Assembly (NCBI GenBank): GCA_965203365.1
Contig: OZ241878.1
Coordinates: 1,550,001 to 1,614,000 of the forward strand
Origin: VYFG01 sp965203365
GTDB lineage: Bacteria > Pseudomonadota > Gammaproteobacteria > Arenicellales > Poriferihabitantaceae
Direction of reading: 5' to 3'
DNA length: 64,000 nucleotides
Shown: piece after piece, positions 1 through 9,370 of the stretch
Layout of the letters: the number at the start of each line of letters is the position of its first letter
Numbering within the stretch: the first letter of the stretch is position 1
Position numbers and translations under genes: made by a program
The notes under the pieces: generated by a model
What the model saw: only the letters and a program-made list of their open reading frames with translations
The model's database searches: none
Told to the model about the DNA's origin: nothing

Positions 1-1
1 G

Positions 2-1267
2 AACAATGTCAGTCGTTTGGGGAAAAACCTTTGGACCGATGCCGGGGAAGGCGACCGGATTCGGCTTTACACGGCCATCAACGAGCGCTACGAGGCCCTG
101 TTCGTAGTCAGCACCATCCAATCCTGGCTCCGGGAAGATCGCCGACGAGACAGCATCGCCATTTTGTATCGGTCCAACGCACAGTCCCGGGTGTTTGAAG
201 AAGCATTGCTATCGGCGGCCATACCCTACCGGGTCTATGGTGGCATCCGGTTCTATGAACGGTCAGAGATCAAGGATGCCCTAGCGTACTTGCGATTGAT
301 CAGCAACCGGGATTCCGACCCATCCTTCGAGCGCATTGTGAATCTGCCACCCCGAGGGATCGGTACCAAGACATTCGAGGTCATTCAAGGTCATGCACGT
401 ATCGGCAAGCTGTCCTTGTGGCAAGCGGCCCAAGAAGTACTCACCACACAACGATTGCCAGTTCGTGCGGCGGGAGCAGTTCGCGACTTCATGGCACTCA
501 TCGATTCTCTGGACCAAGAGACCAAAGACAGTTCCCTGCATGAACAGACCGAACGGGTTCTGAATCGCAGTCGGCTTCTGGACTATTATCTGAAAGACAA
601 GTCCGAACGCGCCGAAAGCCGGGTAGAGAACCTGAAGGAACTGGTATCCGCCACGTCAGACTTCATTCCACCCGAAACCGAACCCCACGATCTGAGCCTT
701 CTGGATCTATTCCTGACCCATACGATGTTGGAGTCGAACGAAGGCCATTCTGGTGAACGGGAAGACTGTGTGCAACTCATGACGCTGCACTCGGCCAAGG
801 GACTGGAATTTCCGCTCGTCTTTCTGTGTGGACTGGAAGAAGGACTGTTTCCCAGTCAACGCTCATTGGAAGAGAAAGGACGCCTGGACGAAGAGCGTCG
901 ACTATTCTATGTCGGCATGACTCGGGCGATGAAACAATTGTACCTCTGTCATGCGGAAATCCGCCAGTTGTATGGCCGCAACCACTACTCCATGAGTTCA
1001 CGCTTCTTGCATGAAGTGCCGAGCGAGCATCTGGAAACAATCTCCACGCGATTGGCCTCCACGCCTGTGGACCGAGATCCATCATCCAACCCTGGATCCA
1101 TCCCAGAGAGTCTGCGACCGGGTCGTCAGGTCCGACACGAACGATTCGGCGAAGGCACGATCATTGCCTTGGAAGGACAAGGCGAACACATGCGGATACA
1201 AATTAATTTCAGCACGGTTGGGACCAAGTGGATTTTGCCATCTTACGCCAAACTGGAACCTTGCTGA
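2..1267 (+). CDS. uvrD: DNA helicase II UvrD, C-terminal part (5' end outside window)
   Basis: SF1A 3'-5' DNA helicase of nucleotide excision and mismatch repair. The open frame runs in from the left edge, so only about 420 C-terminal residues of a protein usually near 720 are present; the N-terminal Walker A half is missing. Visible: helicase motif IV (ILYRSNAQSR), motif V (LMTLHSAKGLEFPLVF), motif VI (RRLFYVGMTRAM), and the C-terminal Tudor-like domain beginning GRQVRHERFGEGTI, which UvrD/PcrA carry. The match to the E. coli UvrD C-terminus, which I recall, is collinear over the whole fragment. Rep is the main alternative, but the GLEFPLVFLCGLEEGLFPS stretch and the C-terminal domain favour UvrD. 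No downstream partner on the same strand is close, so it probably ends its transcript. Confidence 0.93.
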   Translation, partial: NNVSRLGKNLWTDAGEGDRIRLYTAINERYEALFVVSTIQSWLREDRRRDSIAILYRSNAQSRVFEEALLSAAIPYRVYGGIRFYERSEIKDALAYLRLISNRDSDPSFERIVNLPPRGIGTKTFEVIQGHARIGKLSLWQAAQEVLTTQRLPVRAAGAVRDFMALIDSLDQETKDSSLHEQTERVLNRSRLLDYYLKDKSERAESRVENLKELVSATSDFIPPETEPHDLSLLDLFLTHTMLESNEGHSGEREDCVQLMTLHSAKGLEFPLVFLCGLEEGLFPSQRSLEEKGRLDEERRLFYVGMTRAMKQLYLCHAEIRQLYGRNHYSMSSRFLHEVPSEHLETISTRLASTPVDRDPSSNPGSIPESLRPGRQVRHERFGEGTIIALEGQGEHMRIQINFSTVGTKWILPSYAKLEPC

Positions 1268-1352
1268 AACGCTTGGGTCACCGAGGGGATATCCTGGTAC
1301 GGTCCGTCCCTATCAGTTCTCTTTCCCGCGGGGAATGTGAGGTGATCAGAAG

Positions 1353-1580
1353 TCAGGCGGCATCCCGGTGCGGGCCTTCGAAACCCTCTTCAGTGGATTG
1401 GTGCTCAAATTCGTGGGCATCCGCGGCTTCGACCTCTACCGACAACCAATGGAAACACGGCTCATTGATCCGATAGGGTCTCAAAGGGGCTGTAATCAGC
1501 TCTGGATGATCATAGAGAATTTCATCGGTAATCGGAATGAACACCTTGCGAGATGGAAATGTATCAGAAACAAAAGGCAT
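1353..1580 (-). CDS. small hypothetical protein (75 aa)
   Basis: Unrecognised family. On the minus strand a 75-residue frame starts MPFVSDTFPSRKVFIPITDE and continues with a Pro/Tyr/His-rich core (DHPELI, LRPYR, EPCFHWL) and an acidic tail. This composition looks like a folded small protein and not an antisense shadow, because nothing convincing is encoded opposite. I chose the ATG just before the conserved-looking part; in-frame starts upstream at 1613 and 1661 (GTG) also exist and none has a good ribosome binding site. It is convergent with uvrD. I give no function. Confidence 0.4.
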   Translation of the reverse strand: MPFVSDTFPSRKVFIPITDEILYDHPELITAPLRPYRINEPCFHWLSVEVEAADAHEFEHQSTEEGFEGPHRDAA

Positions 1581-2445
1581 GGAACGAAATATCTGTGAAT
1601 ATCTGCCAAACATACTTATCAATACCAACCGTGTCAGAATTACACTCCTCCCCCGTGGCACTGAACAAGGGAAAATAGTGGCAATCTGCTGGCAGAAATT
1701 CGCCGAGAAAGCGGATTTGGTTCAATACCCACCGGGCATCGACTGGACAAGGCTATTGTTCAACCCCGAAAGAAACCCGGTCTGGTCGTATGGCGAGACC
1801 ATAGGCTTAATGGATATCTTGAAGGGGTTTCACAGAGAAACCCACTCTGATTTTTCTTCATATGATTGATTTTATTCATCTTTCTACCGACCTGCGGGAG
1901 TCTTCCGGCCATGCTCGTGAATACCGATTGATCTGGATTGGCGTCTCGGAGCGGGAATGTCTGACATGGCCACCAAGTCGGCTAGACCATGACTCGTCCT
2001 ACCCGCCTCATTCACGCCGGACAGTGGACGATACGTAACAACATACACGGAACTGCCCGCCGAGCCGGATGAGGCAACCGGGCTCCGGCCATTCACCCGA
2101 GAGCCCAACAGGTCGAACCGGTTACTGGACATTGGTCAATGGCTCGACTGGTGTCACCGGAATCGCCCTGCGTCGACACAGCGGGCGACTTTCTGTTTCC
2201 TCTTCGCGCCACTGTCGGGCGAACCACAGTACTGATCGATGGTTTAACATCCCCAATCCATCCGTGAGGTGAAACGGATGTCTGGGAAGTGCCTATTCGC
2301 TCTTGATCACGCCCATCCGCATTCGGCAATGGGAGAAAAGATGGCATAACCCTGTCATTTTGGCGGCTTTTGGAGTGAACATCTTTGTCCAACCGTTTCA
2401 TCCGCTATACTCTGTAGCGTCACTCATCACGCATTGCTAACTTTC
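1581..2445. other. gene-poor spacer between the small hypothetical gene and pdsR
   Basis: About 860 bases with only short frames on both strands whose translations show no domain or normal protein composition. Just before pdsR there is a TATACT at 2406-2411 with TTGTCC at 2385-2390; the spacing of 15 is short, so this is only a weak promoter candidate. Nothing else is recognisable. Confidence 0.5.
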
Positions 2446-3141
2446 ATGTCCAGAACCATCGCCATTGTTGAAGATGATATCGACCAGCGCGAAAACTACG
2501 CTGACGCCTTGACCTCTCAAGGGTATACCGTCCATATCTACGGGAATCGACCCGACGCCAGCGCCGGATTTAATCAGTCACTGCCAGATCTGGCCATCCT
2601 CGACATCATGCTTGAGAACGACATGGACGGGGGGTTTGATCTTTGCCGGGAGTTGCGGCAAAAATGCTCCCGGCTTCCGATCATCTTTCTCACGGCCAGG
2701 GATAGTGACATCGACCGAATATCCGGATTGAGACTGGATGCGTGGGATTACATCACCAAGCCGGTCAATCTCCAATTCCTCACCGTTCGAGTGTCTTCAC
2801 TGTTTCGCATGGTGTCCACCATCCAGAAACCATTGGAATCCACTTCCGCGATGGTGCTGGGGGACCTGGAGATCGACCAGAACAGCATGTCCGTGAGTTG
2901 GAAGAGTCAATTGCTCAGCTTTACCCTGACCGAATTCTGGCTGACCGACGCACTGGCCCGCCACCCCGGTCATGTCAAGACTTATGAAGCCCTGATGCAA
3001 ACCACACGACAGAGCTTTGTCGAAAAGAACACCATTAACGGTTATGTCCGTCGCGTCCGCAAGAAATTCAAGGAAGTGGACCCTGGTTTCGATAAGATAC
3101 AGACCGTGTTCGGGGTTGGATACCGCTGGCAAGCGGATTGA
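2446..3141 (+). CDS. pdsR: response regulator of the proteobacterial dedicated sortase system (PdsR)
   Basis: OmpR-type response regulator of 231 residues: receiver domain (about 1-120) and winged-helix DNA-binding domain (about 130-231). Phospho-acceptor Asp53 lies in LAILDIMLEND, acidic residues VEDD are at 8-11, and the switch Lys is in DYITKPVN. The C-terminal domain ends in VFGVGYRW, the recognition-wing pattern of the OmpR family. The subfamily call rests on the N-terminal pattern IAIVEDDIDQRENYADAL and on the next gene, whose sensor matches the PdsS type. I chose the ATG at 2446 over a TTG at 2434 because it puts the receiver directly at the N-terminus. pdsS follows after 48 bases. In other genomes this pair sits with a sortase and its target; neither is seen here. 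Confidence 0.78.
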   Translation: MSRTIAIVEDDIDQRENYADALTSQGYTVHIYGNRPDASAGFNQSLPDLAILDIMLENDMDGGFDLCRELRQKCSRLPIIFLTARDSDIDRISGLRLDAWDYITKPVNLQFLTVRVSSLFRMVSTIQKPLESTSAMVLGDLEIDQNSMSVSWKSQLLSFTLTEFWLTDALARHPGHVKTYEALMQTTRQSFVEKNTINGYVRRVRKKFKEVDPGFDKIQTVFGVGYRWQAD

Positions 3142-3189
3142 CCGGAACCGAATCGCTCCGTTTCCACCTGAACCCACAGTTGCTGGCGG

Positions 3190-5358
3190 ATGATCCTCAA
3201 GTCACTCCGGTCCTTGAGTATCAAGGCGAAACTGACCGCCCTTGGGCTGTCACTGCTGATCATACCCTGGCTCGGATATTACTACGTCCAGGAAATCAGG
3301 GGCTTTCTCCTGCGAAGTCAACAGGACGCTCAGTTGCTGGCGGCCAACGGAATTGCCACCGTACTGCATGATCGCCCGGAACTGTTCAGCCCCACAACCG
3401 GCGTTCAGGAATTGATGGGTGAAAAGCATGGTCTTTATGCCCATAACCTGAATAAGATCATTCAGCTGGATGGGCAGATTGGAGACTGGGGTAACATCAT
3501 TGAATTATCCACTGACCATACTGGTCCTTCGGATTTCAGTTGCCATGCCTCGGACAACCCGGATGATTTTTCCTTCTCCAATGTAATCGGCTATTCCGAC
3601 GATGCGCTGTATGTCCTGTTTGAAGTGTCCGATGACACGGTCGTTTACCGCGACCTGGATCTTATCCAACTGGACTCCAGCGATCAGATTCGGATGCTGA
3701 TGCAGTTGCCCGGCGGACGCCTGCATCATTACCTGCTGGTGGCCCGGGCACCGGGCCGAATGAGCATCTATCAGGTCGACGAGAACTGGAAGACCGCTTT
3801 GAACGGCGACCCCATCACGACATTCATCGCCGAGTTGGCGGAAACCCCATGGGGTTATCGCGTTGAATTGCGAATCCCACGCAAAGTCATCCGCAGTAAT
3901 ACCCGACTGGGTTATTTCGTGGTGGATGTGGACGATCCACAGTCCCGCGATATTGTTGGCACGCTATCCACCTCACCGCGCCAAGCCAGCCGACAGACCG
4001 GACAGGTCCTGCTGAATTCGCCGGAACTCACCAAGATACTGAAGGCTCTGGACCGTCCTCAATCCCGCATCTGGATACTGGATAACAAACAGCGCGTCCG
4101 TGCGCTGGTGGGCGGATTGTCAGCCCCTATGGAAGCAGCGACCATTCCGAACGCCGACCAATCCTTTTTTGCTCAATATTTTATCCGTGCCCAGAATATG
4201 CTCGATTGGCTATTGGAACGCCCTCCCGAGCAATTTGAAGATGTCTCAAGGGATACGACCCATCGATCGGAACCCATCGTCACTCGTATCCTCAATGGGG
4301 AGCCCATGGTCCAAGCCCGGCCATCCCTGGACAAAAAGGCACAGATCATTGTCGCTGGTTATCCGATACGGTCCGGTGAGGACATTCTCGGTGCGGTCCT
4401 TGTTGAACAAAGCAGCAATGCCATCATGGCAGACCAGTACACCCTGCTACGCAATCTCACGTGGGTCACTTTGCTGGTCTTTGCTTTCGTATTGGGCATG
4501 CTGATCATCTTTACTTTTCGCCTGACTGCTCGGATCCGAAAACTCTATGCCACCACCGAAAAGGCAATCACCCCGGAAGGGCGTGTCATCGAAAGCAGTA
4601 TCCCCTCATATATCTACCCGAAGGATGAGCTGGGCGACCTTGGACGAAGTATCACCAATATGCTCACACGGCTTTCCGGTTATATGCGTTATCTGGAAGG
4701 CATGCCAGATGCCTTGGCTCACGAACTGAACAACCCCTTGAATGTGGTGTCCTCCTCCCTCGAAAGAATGGGAGATGAACTACCGGATATCGGCGACAAC
4801 AAGTATATGCAACGGGCGCAAAATGGTGTCAACAGACTGCGTTCCATCCTGATCGCCCTCACGGAAGCCGCCAACCTGGAAGAGGCCATGCACAGCGAAA
4901 CCAAACAAAGTCTGGATCTGGCGTCTTTGGTGGCCGAAGTGGTGGAAGGGTATAACTACTCCTATCAGGACCAGACATTTCATCTGGACAGTACCAACGC
5001 GCCAGTGCTCATTGAGGGCAACGCCGATCATCTGGCTCAAATGCTGGACAAGCTGGTGGACAATGCCGTGCAGTACACATCGCCTGACCGCCCCATTGTC
5101 ATCCGCATCCGGGACCGGGAGAGTGAGGCCGAAATCGTGGTGCTCAACGAAGGACCGACCATTCCAGATACCATCCGCAAGCATGTCTTCGATCCCATGG
5201 TGTCCTATGGCAAGCCCAATGCCAAACATTCCCACTTAGGACTGGGTCTGTTCGTGGTGCGCCTGATTTCGGAGTACCACCACGGCCGGGCGTACATCAA
5301 CAATCGTCAGGATGTGGAGGGCGTTGGCGTCACAGTGTCCATCCCGAAAGCGGCATGA
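3190..5358 (+). CDS. pdsS: sensor histidine kinase of the proteobacterial dedicated sortase system (PdsS)
   Basis: Membrane sensor kinase of 722 residues that should phosphorylate PdsR. Order: N-terminal transmembrane helix (about 14-33), large periplasmic region, second helix (about 415-440, TLLVFAFVLGMLIIFTF), HAMP-like linker, HisKA dimerisation domain with phospho-acceptor His511 (ALAHELNNPLNVV), then the ATPase domain with N-box LVDNAVQYT and G-box HLGLGLFVVRL. The periplasmic region contains LYAHNLNKIIQLDGQIGDW and a beta-rich stretch (SDDTVVYRDLD) like the carbohydrate-binding-type sensor domain of PdsS proteins. This is why I prefer PdsS over a generic kinase. Length fits that family (about 700). 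Same operon as pdsR. Confidence 0.75.
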   Translation: MILKSLRSLSIKAKLTALGLSLLIIPWLGYYYVQEIRGFLLRSQQDAQLLAANGIATVLHDRPELFSPTTGVQELMGEKHGLYAHNLNKIIQLDGQIGDWGNIIELSTDHTGPSDFSCHASDNPDDFSFSNVIGYSDDALYVLFEVSDDTVVYRDLDLIQLDSSDQIRMLMQLPGGRLHHYLLVARAPGRMSIYQVDENWKTALNGDPITTFIAELAETPWGYRVELRIPRKVIRSNTRLGYFVVDVDDPQSRDIVGTLSTSPRQASRQTGQVLLNSPELTKILKALDRPQSRIWILDNKQRVRALVGGLSAPMEAATIPNADQSFFAQYFIRAQNMLDWLLERPPEQFEDVSRDTTHRSEPIVTRILNGEPMVQARPSLDKKAQIIVAGYPIRSGEDILGAVLVEQSSNAIMADQYTLLRNLTWVTLLVFAFVLGMLIIFTFRLTARIRKLYATTEKAITPEGRVIESSIPSYIYPKDELGDLGRSITNMLTRLSGYMRYLEGMPDALAHELNNPLNVVSSSLERMGDELPDIGDNKYMQRAQNGVNRLRSILIALTEAANLEEAMHSETKQSLDLASLVAEVVEGYNYSYQDQTFHLDSTNAPVLIEGNADHLAQMLDKLVDNAVQYTSPDRPIVIRIRDRESEAEIVVLNEGPTIPDTIRKHVFDPMVSYGKPNAKHSHLGLGLFVVRLISEYHHGRAYINNRQDVEGVGVTVSIPKAA

Positions 5359-5464
5359 AGAACCGGCCGAAGCGATCACCCATCGTCCGACCTGCCAGCT
5401 CTTTCCATGGGTAAAAAACTGGAATTCAACCCATCACCCGCGATGCCGGCGTGAACTCCCGACC

Positions 5465-5824
5465 CTACCAGCTGCCGATAATCCAACGCCGCACGTTCGG
5501 CATTTCGCCCAGTTCTTTTTCTGCACTCAGCCACATCGAGTCCACGGCCGAGTTTTCGTAAGTTTCGGTGAGGCGGTTATGATGGTAGATCGTGATACGT
5601 TCCAAGCGACCGCCTACCCGCTGTTCCTGAATGGTGTATTTCTCCGTTTTGACCTGGGCACTCGCATTGTCCGACAACCACTGGTCTTCCGTGGATTCTC
5701 TTTCCATCGACCCTTTCACTTCATCAGAATAGACCGGTGAAAATATACTCGGAATCAGCCACATGGCGGCCAAGACACCCGATATGAGCGGGTCACTGCT
5801 GTTCTTTTTCATCGACATAGTCAT
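5465..5824 (-). CDS. small exported protein, possibly DUF2782-like
   Basis: A protein of up to 119 residues with a hydrophobic N-terminal segment (PLISGVLAAMWLIPSIFSPVYS) typical of a Sec signal peptide, so it is probably periplasmic. The mature part contains QEQRVGGRLERITIY and ends VRRWIIGSW. Both resemble the DUF2782 pattern (EYRVxGRLY..., C-terminal W-x(3)-S/R-W), a small periplasmic family often encoded near polA in gammaproteobacteria. The middle of the protein does not follow that family well, so this is a tentative assignment. Three nearby ATG codons (5824, 5818, 5812) could start it. It is convergent with pdsS. polA lies about 5 kb away behind the AAA+ block, which may have been inserted between them. 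Confidence 0.5.
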   Translation of the reverse strand: MTMSMKKNSSDPLISGVLAAMWLIPSIFSPVYSDEVKGSMERESTEDQWLSDNASAQVKTEKYTIQEQRVGGRLERITIYHHNRLTETYENSAVDSMWLSAEKELGEMPNVRRWIIGSW

Positions 5825-6609
5825 GGGATAGCCGGTACAACATTGCTATTAGTGGGTGAAAAATCCTCGTCCACACACAATGCTCCATGACAGCCTCCGC
5901 TCCGTCCCACCGAACGGATACCAGCCAAAACCCTGATCATGGACAGATCCTATTCAGCCATAGCGTTTCATTCGAAAGAGAGTGTCACAAAACCCGCCCA
6001 ACGGCACACTGTCAGAAATCACTGCTCGTGAGTATAACCGGAGTGGGGCGTTTTTTCGATCTGCGTTAATGTCAAATCGTCCCGCTGGCCGCCCAGCATA
6101 GCGACTCCATCGCGTACGAACAACTAGTCTGAAGTAAATTTCATGAAGATCATCTTGAGGACGATGAAAAGTGCATGATGAATCAAAACGATTCTCCGCC
6201 ATATGGCCAATGAGCATGGCTCATTGAAAGATGCCCGGCGCTGACGCTGCGAAGCAGTTCCGCTCTGGCATTGGCGGCGGAATCAGAGGCTATCCGTTCG
6301 CAAGAGAGCTCCCTGTCCGGCAACCAATCAGGGGCAATATTGGCCGCAAGGAGTACTGCATCGACTATGTGCGGGAGCAGCATGGTATGATCAGAGGCGG
6401 ATCAATCCAAGATCGGACGAACGCTGTTTTTTGCTCCGAGTTCGAGGTGTGGGTGGTGCGATGGCGACACCCTCGACGGTAAGATATGAGAAGAAGAATC
6501 GCCGATGGGCACTCGCCGCATCCGATGCGAGTTCGTATGGGATGACAGTGACCATTCGGAACCGGAGTGAGCCCTTCCACCCCTTACGGTGGTTCCCGGT
6601 TGAGGTAAA
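5825..6609. other. gene-poor spacer before the AAA+ tandem pair
   Basis: About 785 bases without a convincing frame on either strand. The last 15 bases (from 6596) belong to the sequence duplicated in front of both AAA+ genes and include the GAGG ribosome binding site. I see no inverted terminal repeats, tRNA or promoter that I would defend. Confidence 0.5.
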
Positions 6610-7896
6610 ATGGTCAGTATGAACCCGAGACCCTTTCCCAAGCCCCCACCGGCCGATCCTCTGCCCCTTGATGTCTGGCTGAAACGGACCGACCGGGCCG
6701 AGGCGGGTCGAGAGCCGTTCTTCCGGGGCCGCGAGGCGGAATATGCGGTGTACCGGTCGGCCGTCAGCAGTCTCGGCGAAGGCATCGTCGGCGGTGGCAC
6801 GATGATCTTCCAGGGCGCCCCGGGCGCGGGCAAGTCCGCCCTGATGGCCGAGTGCCGGGAGGCGGTGCGACGCCACTCGACGCCAGCAGAGCCTTGGGTG
6901 GTGGTGGCCCTGCCTCCCGATGCCTTGCGATATCCCGACCGGGTGGTCAGGGCGATGGTGGAGGCGGCCAATACGGAGACCGGGCGCCTCCGGGAGCGGG
7001 CCTCCGGGACGGTTTCCGGGATGCTGGGCGATTGGCTGGACCAAGGTCGGCAGCTCCTGCGGGAGATCCCGGACCGGGATGTCTCGGTGGGAGGGGTGTC
7101 CTGGAGCGGACGGGAGCGGGAGCGGTCTGCGTCGGGCCTGTTCGCTCATGCCGCCGCGCATCTCGGTCAATTCCCCTTCGTGGTCTTGGTGGACGAGGCG
7201 CAGAATACACCGGTGTGCGCACAGACCAAGGGGGTGATGGACTGTCTGCACCGGGACCCGCAGGGGATTCCGCTGGTGGCGGCATTTTTCGGCTTGAGCG
7301 ATACCCAGGACGTGCTGCGTCAGTGCGGCCTGTCGCGCTTCGCCCGGGGGCGGGTGGTGAACCTGGAGCCCTTGCCTGTGGAAGAGGCCGCCGCGGTGAT
7401 CCGGGCGGCTTTTGATGCCTATGGGTTCACCGGTACCGCCGAGGAACAGGACACCTGGGTCACCCAGTTGGCGGCGTTGTCCCAAGGCTGGCCGCAGCAT
7501 CTCAACAGTGTGTCGGTGGCGGCAGGGGAGGTGCTCCAGGCTCATGGGGGATGCATGAATCCGGCGGGTCTGGAGCAGGCCATGGCCATCGCCGAAGAAT
7601 CCAAGCGGGAGTACTATGCGGCCCGCCTGGCGGCTGGCTCCAGTCGGACCTGGGTCTATAAGCGATTGGCCGAGGTGGCGGAAGAGCATGGTGGTCGGTT
7701 GTCGATTGACTGCATTGAGTCGCTGACCGAGGCGGTGCGCGGGAAGAGCGGCGAATCCCTCGACCGGTTCCTGACCAGTGCCCTGCATGCGGGCCTGCTG
7801 GCGCCGGTGCGGGACTGGCCGGACCATTACCGCATTCCGATTCCGTCCTTCAGCGACTATCTGCGGGCCTTGCCGGTGGAACCGCCAGCGAACTGA
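6610..7896 (+). CDS. AAA+ ATPase of unknown role, tandem copy 1
   Basis: Soluble AAA+ ATPase of 428 residues of the ORC/ExeA/TniB-like type. Walker A GAPGAGKSA at 69-77, Walker B FVVLVDEAQ at 190-198, a sensor-like strand AAFFGLSDTQ near 224-233, a possible arginine finger in LSRFARGR, and a helical C-terminal lid/winged region. The VDEAQ box and the missing partner domain are reminiscent of target-choice or secretion ATPases, but no transposase or secretion gene is adjacent, so I assign no function. The ATG at 6610 follows GAGGTAAA; an in-frame ATG lies three codons later. Very G+C-rich third positions distinguish it from flanking DNA. It is paired with a second copy at 8093; residues about 100-188 are almost unrelated between the two while both ends are nearly identical. 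Confidence 0.85.
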   Translation: MVSMNPRPFPKPPPADPLPLDVWLKRTDRAEAGREPFFRGREAEYAVYRSAVSSLGEGIVGGGTMIFQGAPGAGKSALMAECREAVRRHSTPAEPWVVVALPPDALRYPDRVVRAMVEAANTETGRLRERASGTVSGMLGDWLDQGRQLLREIPDRDVSVGGVSWSGRERERSASGLFAHAAAHLGQFPFVVLVDEAQNTPVCAQTKGVMDCLHRDPQGIPLVAAFFGLSDTQDVLRQCGLSRFARGRVVNLEPLPVEEAAAVIRAAFDAYGFTGTAEEQDTWVTQLAALSQGWPQHLNSVSVAAGEVLQAHGGCMNPAGLEQAMAIAEESKREYYAARLAAGSSRTWVYKRLAEVAEEHGGRLSIDCIESLTEAVRGKSGESLDRFLTSALHAGLLAPVRDWPDHYRIPIPSFSDYLRALPVEPPAN

Positions 7897-8092
7897 ACCG
7901 AATCGTTCCTGCGGTGGCCCGTCGAAGATCTCGATTTCCCGGCGGAGGCTCTCACCGCATTGAACCCAATGGGCCCTGGGCCAATTTCCGATATCCCGAA
8001 CCGGGGAGGCCGGAGGGGGGAGTCGCTTGCGGTCGTGCACCTTGACCCCGTCGGGGGCATCATCCCCCACCGACCGATCCGGTTGAGGTAAA

Positions 8093-9370
8093 ATGGTCAG
8101 TATGAACCCGAGACCCTTTCCCAAGCCCCCGCCGATTGATCCTCTGCCCCTCGACGTCTGGCTGAAACGGACTGACCGGGCCGAGGCGGGCCGGGAGCCG
8201 TTCTTCCGGGGACGCGAGGCGGAATACGGAGTGTACCGGTCGGCCGTCAGCAGTCTCAGCGAAGGCATTGTGGGGGGTGGGACGATGGTGTTCCAAGGGG
8301 CGCCGGGCGCGGGCAAGTCCGCCCTGATGGCCGAGTGTCGGGAGGCGGTGCGACGCCATTCGACTCCGGCGGACCCTTGGGTGGCGGTGGACCTGGACCC
8401 GCATTCCCTGTTGTCGCCGGTCGAGGTCGTCGAGGCCCTCGTGGAAGCGGCCAATGCCGAAAGCGAACGGCTGCGGGACCTGGCTTCCGGGACCCGGATG
8501 GCCAAGGCGCTGGAGGAACTGCTGGGGCTGGGGAAGACGCTCGGCCGGGAGCTGTCGCAGCGCGGCGGGGGAGTGGTCGGGCTGTCGGTCGGTGGGCGCC
8601 CACCGGAGGAAGGGGTCGGGGCCCGGCGGGCCTTCCGGCAGGTGGTTTCGTTGCTCGGCCGGTTCCATCTGGTGGTGTGTGTGGACGAGGCGCAGAACAC
8701 GCCGGTGTGCGCACAGACGAAGGGGGTGATGGACTGTCTGCACCGGGACCCGCAGGGGATTCCGCTGGTGGCGGCGTTTTTCGGCTTGAGCGACACCCAG
8801 GAGGTGCTGCGTCAGTGCGGCCTGTCGCGCTTTGCCCGGGGCCGGGTGGTGAACCTGGAGCCCTTGCCTGTGGAAGAGGCCGCCGAGGTGATCCGGGCGG
8901 CCTTTGATGCCTATGGGTTCACCGGTACAGTCGAGGAACAGGACACCTGGGTCACCCAGTTGGCGGCGTTGTCCCAAGGCTGGCCGCAGCACCTCAACAG
9001 TGTGTCGGTGGCGGCAGGGGAGGTGCTCCAGGCCCACGGGGGGCGGATGGAGGCGGCCGGGCTGGAGCAGGCCATGGCCTTGGCCGAGGAATCCAAGCGG
9101 GAGTACTATGCCGGACGGCTAGCGGCCGGGTCTCGGCCGCCCTGGGTCTACCAGCAGATGGCGCTGGCGGCTCAGCAGAAGGGGGGCGTGTTGCCCTATG
9201 ATGATCTCCGGCCGTTTCTGGCGGAAGAAAGCCTGGATGAATTCCTGACCCACGCCCTGCATGCCGGCTTGCTGGCGCCGGTCAAGCAGTTGCCCTACCA
9301 CTATCGGATCCCGATTCCGTCCTTGGGCGACTATCTGCGGGACTTGCCGGTGGAAACACCGTCGGACTGA
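8093..9370 (+). CDS. AAA+ ATPase of unknown role, tandem copy 2
   Basis: Paralog of the gene at 6610, 425 residues, with the same Walker A (GAPGAGKSA), Walker B (LVVCVDEAQ) and sensor region, and an identical start context (CGGTTGAGGTAAAATGGTCA). It differs from copy 1 mainly between the two Walker motifs: copy 2 has its own Gly/Arg-rich segment (RGGGVVGLSVGGRPPEEG) where copy 1 has DVSVGGVSWSGRERERS. A second difference lies near residues 344-385. This could mean different partners or targets for otherwise equivalent ATPases. The 196 bases between the copies contain no gene. A 36-codon frame follows at 9446-9556 but is too short to call. Function unknown. Confidence 0.85.
   Translation: MVSMNPRPFPKPPPIDPLPLDVWLKRTDRAEAGREPFFRGREAEYGVYRSAVSSLSEGIVGGGTMVFQGAPGAGKSALMAECREAVRRHSTPADPWVAVDLDPHSLLSPVEVVEALVEAANAESERLRDLASGTRMAKALEELLGLGKTLGRELSQRGGGVVGLSVGGRPPEEGVGARRAFRQVVSLLGRFHLVVCVDEAQNTPVCAQTKGVMDCLHRDPQGIPLVAAFFGLSDTQEVLRQCGLSRFARGRVVNLEPLPVEEAAEVIRAAFDAYGFTGTVEEQDTWVTQLAALSQGWPQHLNSVSVAAGEVLQAHGGRMEAAGLEQAMALAEESKREYYAGRLAAGSRPPWVYQQMALAAQQKGGVLPYDDLRPFLAEESLDEFLTHALHAGLLAPVKQLPYHYRIPIPSLGDYLRDLPVETPSD

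Noticed and set aside
6391..8796. 801-codon open frame on the minus strand
   Set aside because: It is antisense to both AAA+ genes, repeats itself with their duplication, and is Arg/Pro/His-rich. High G+C third positions leave the opposite strand free of stops.
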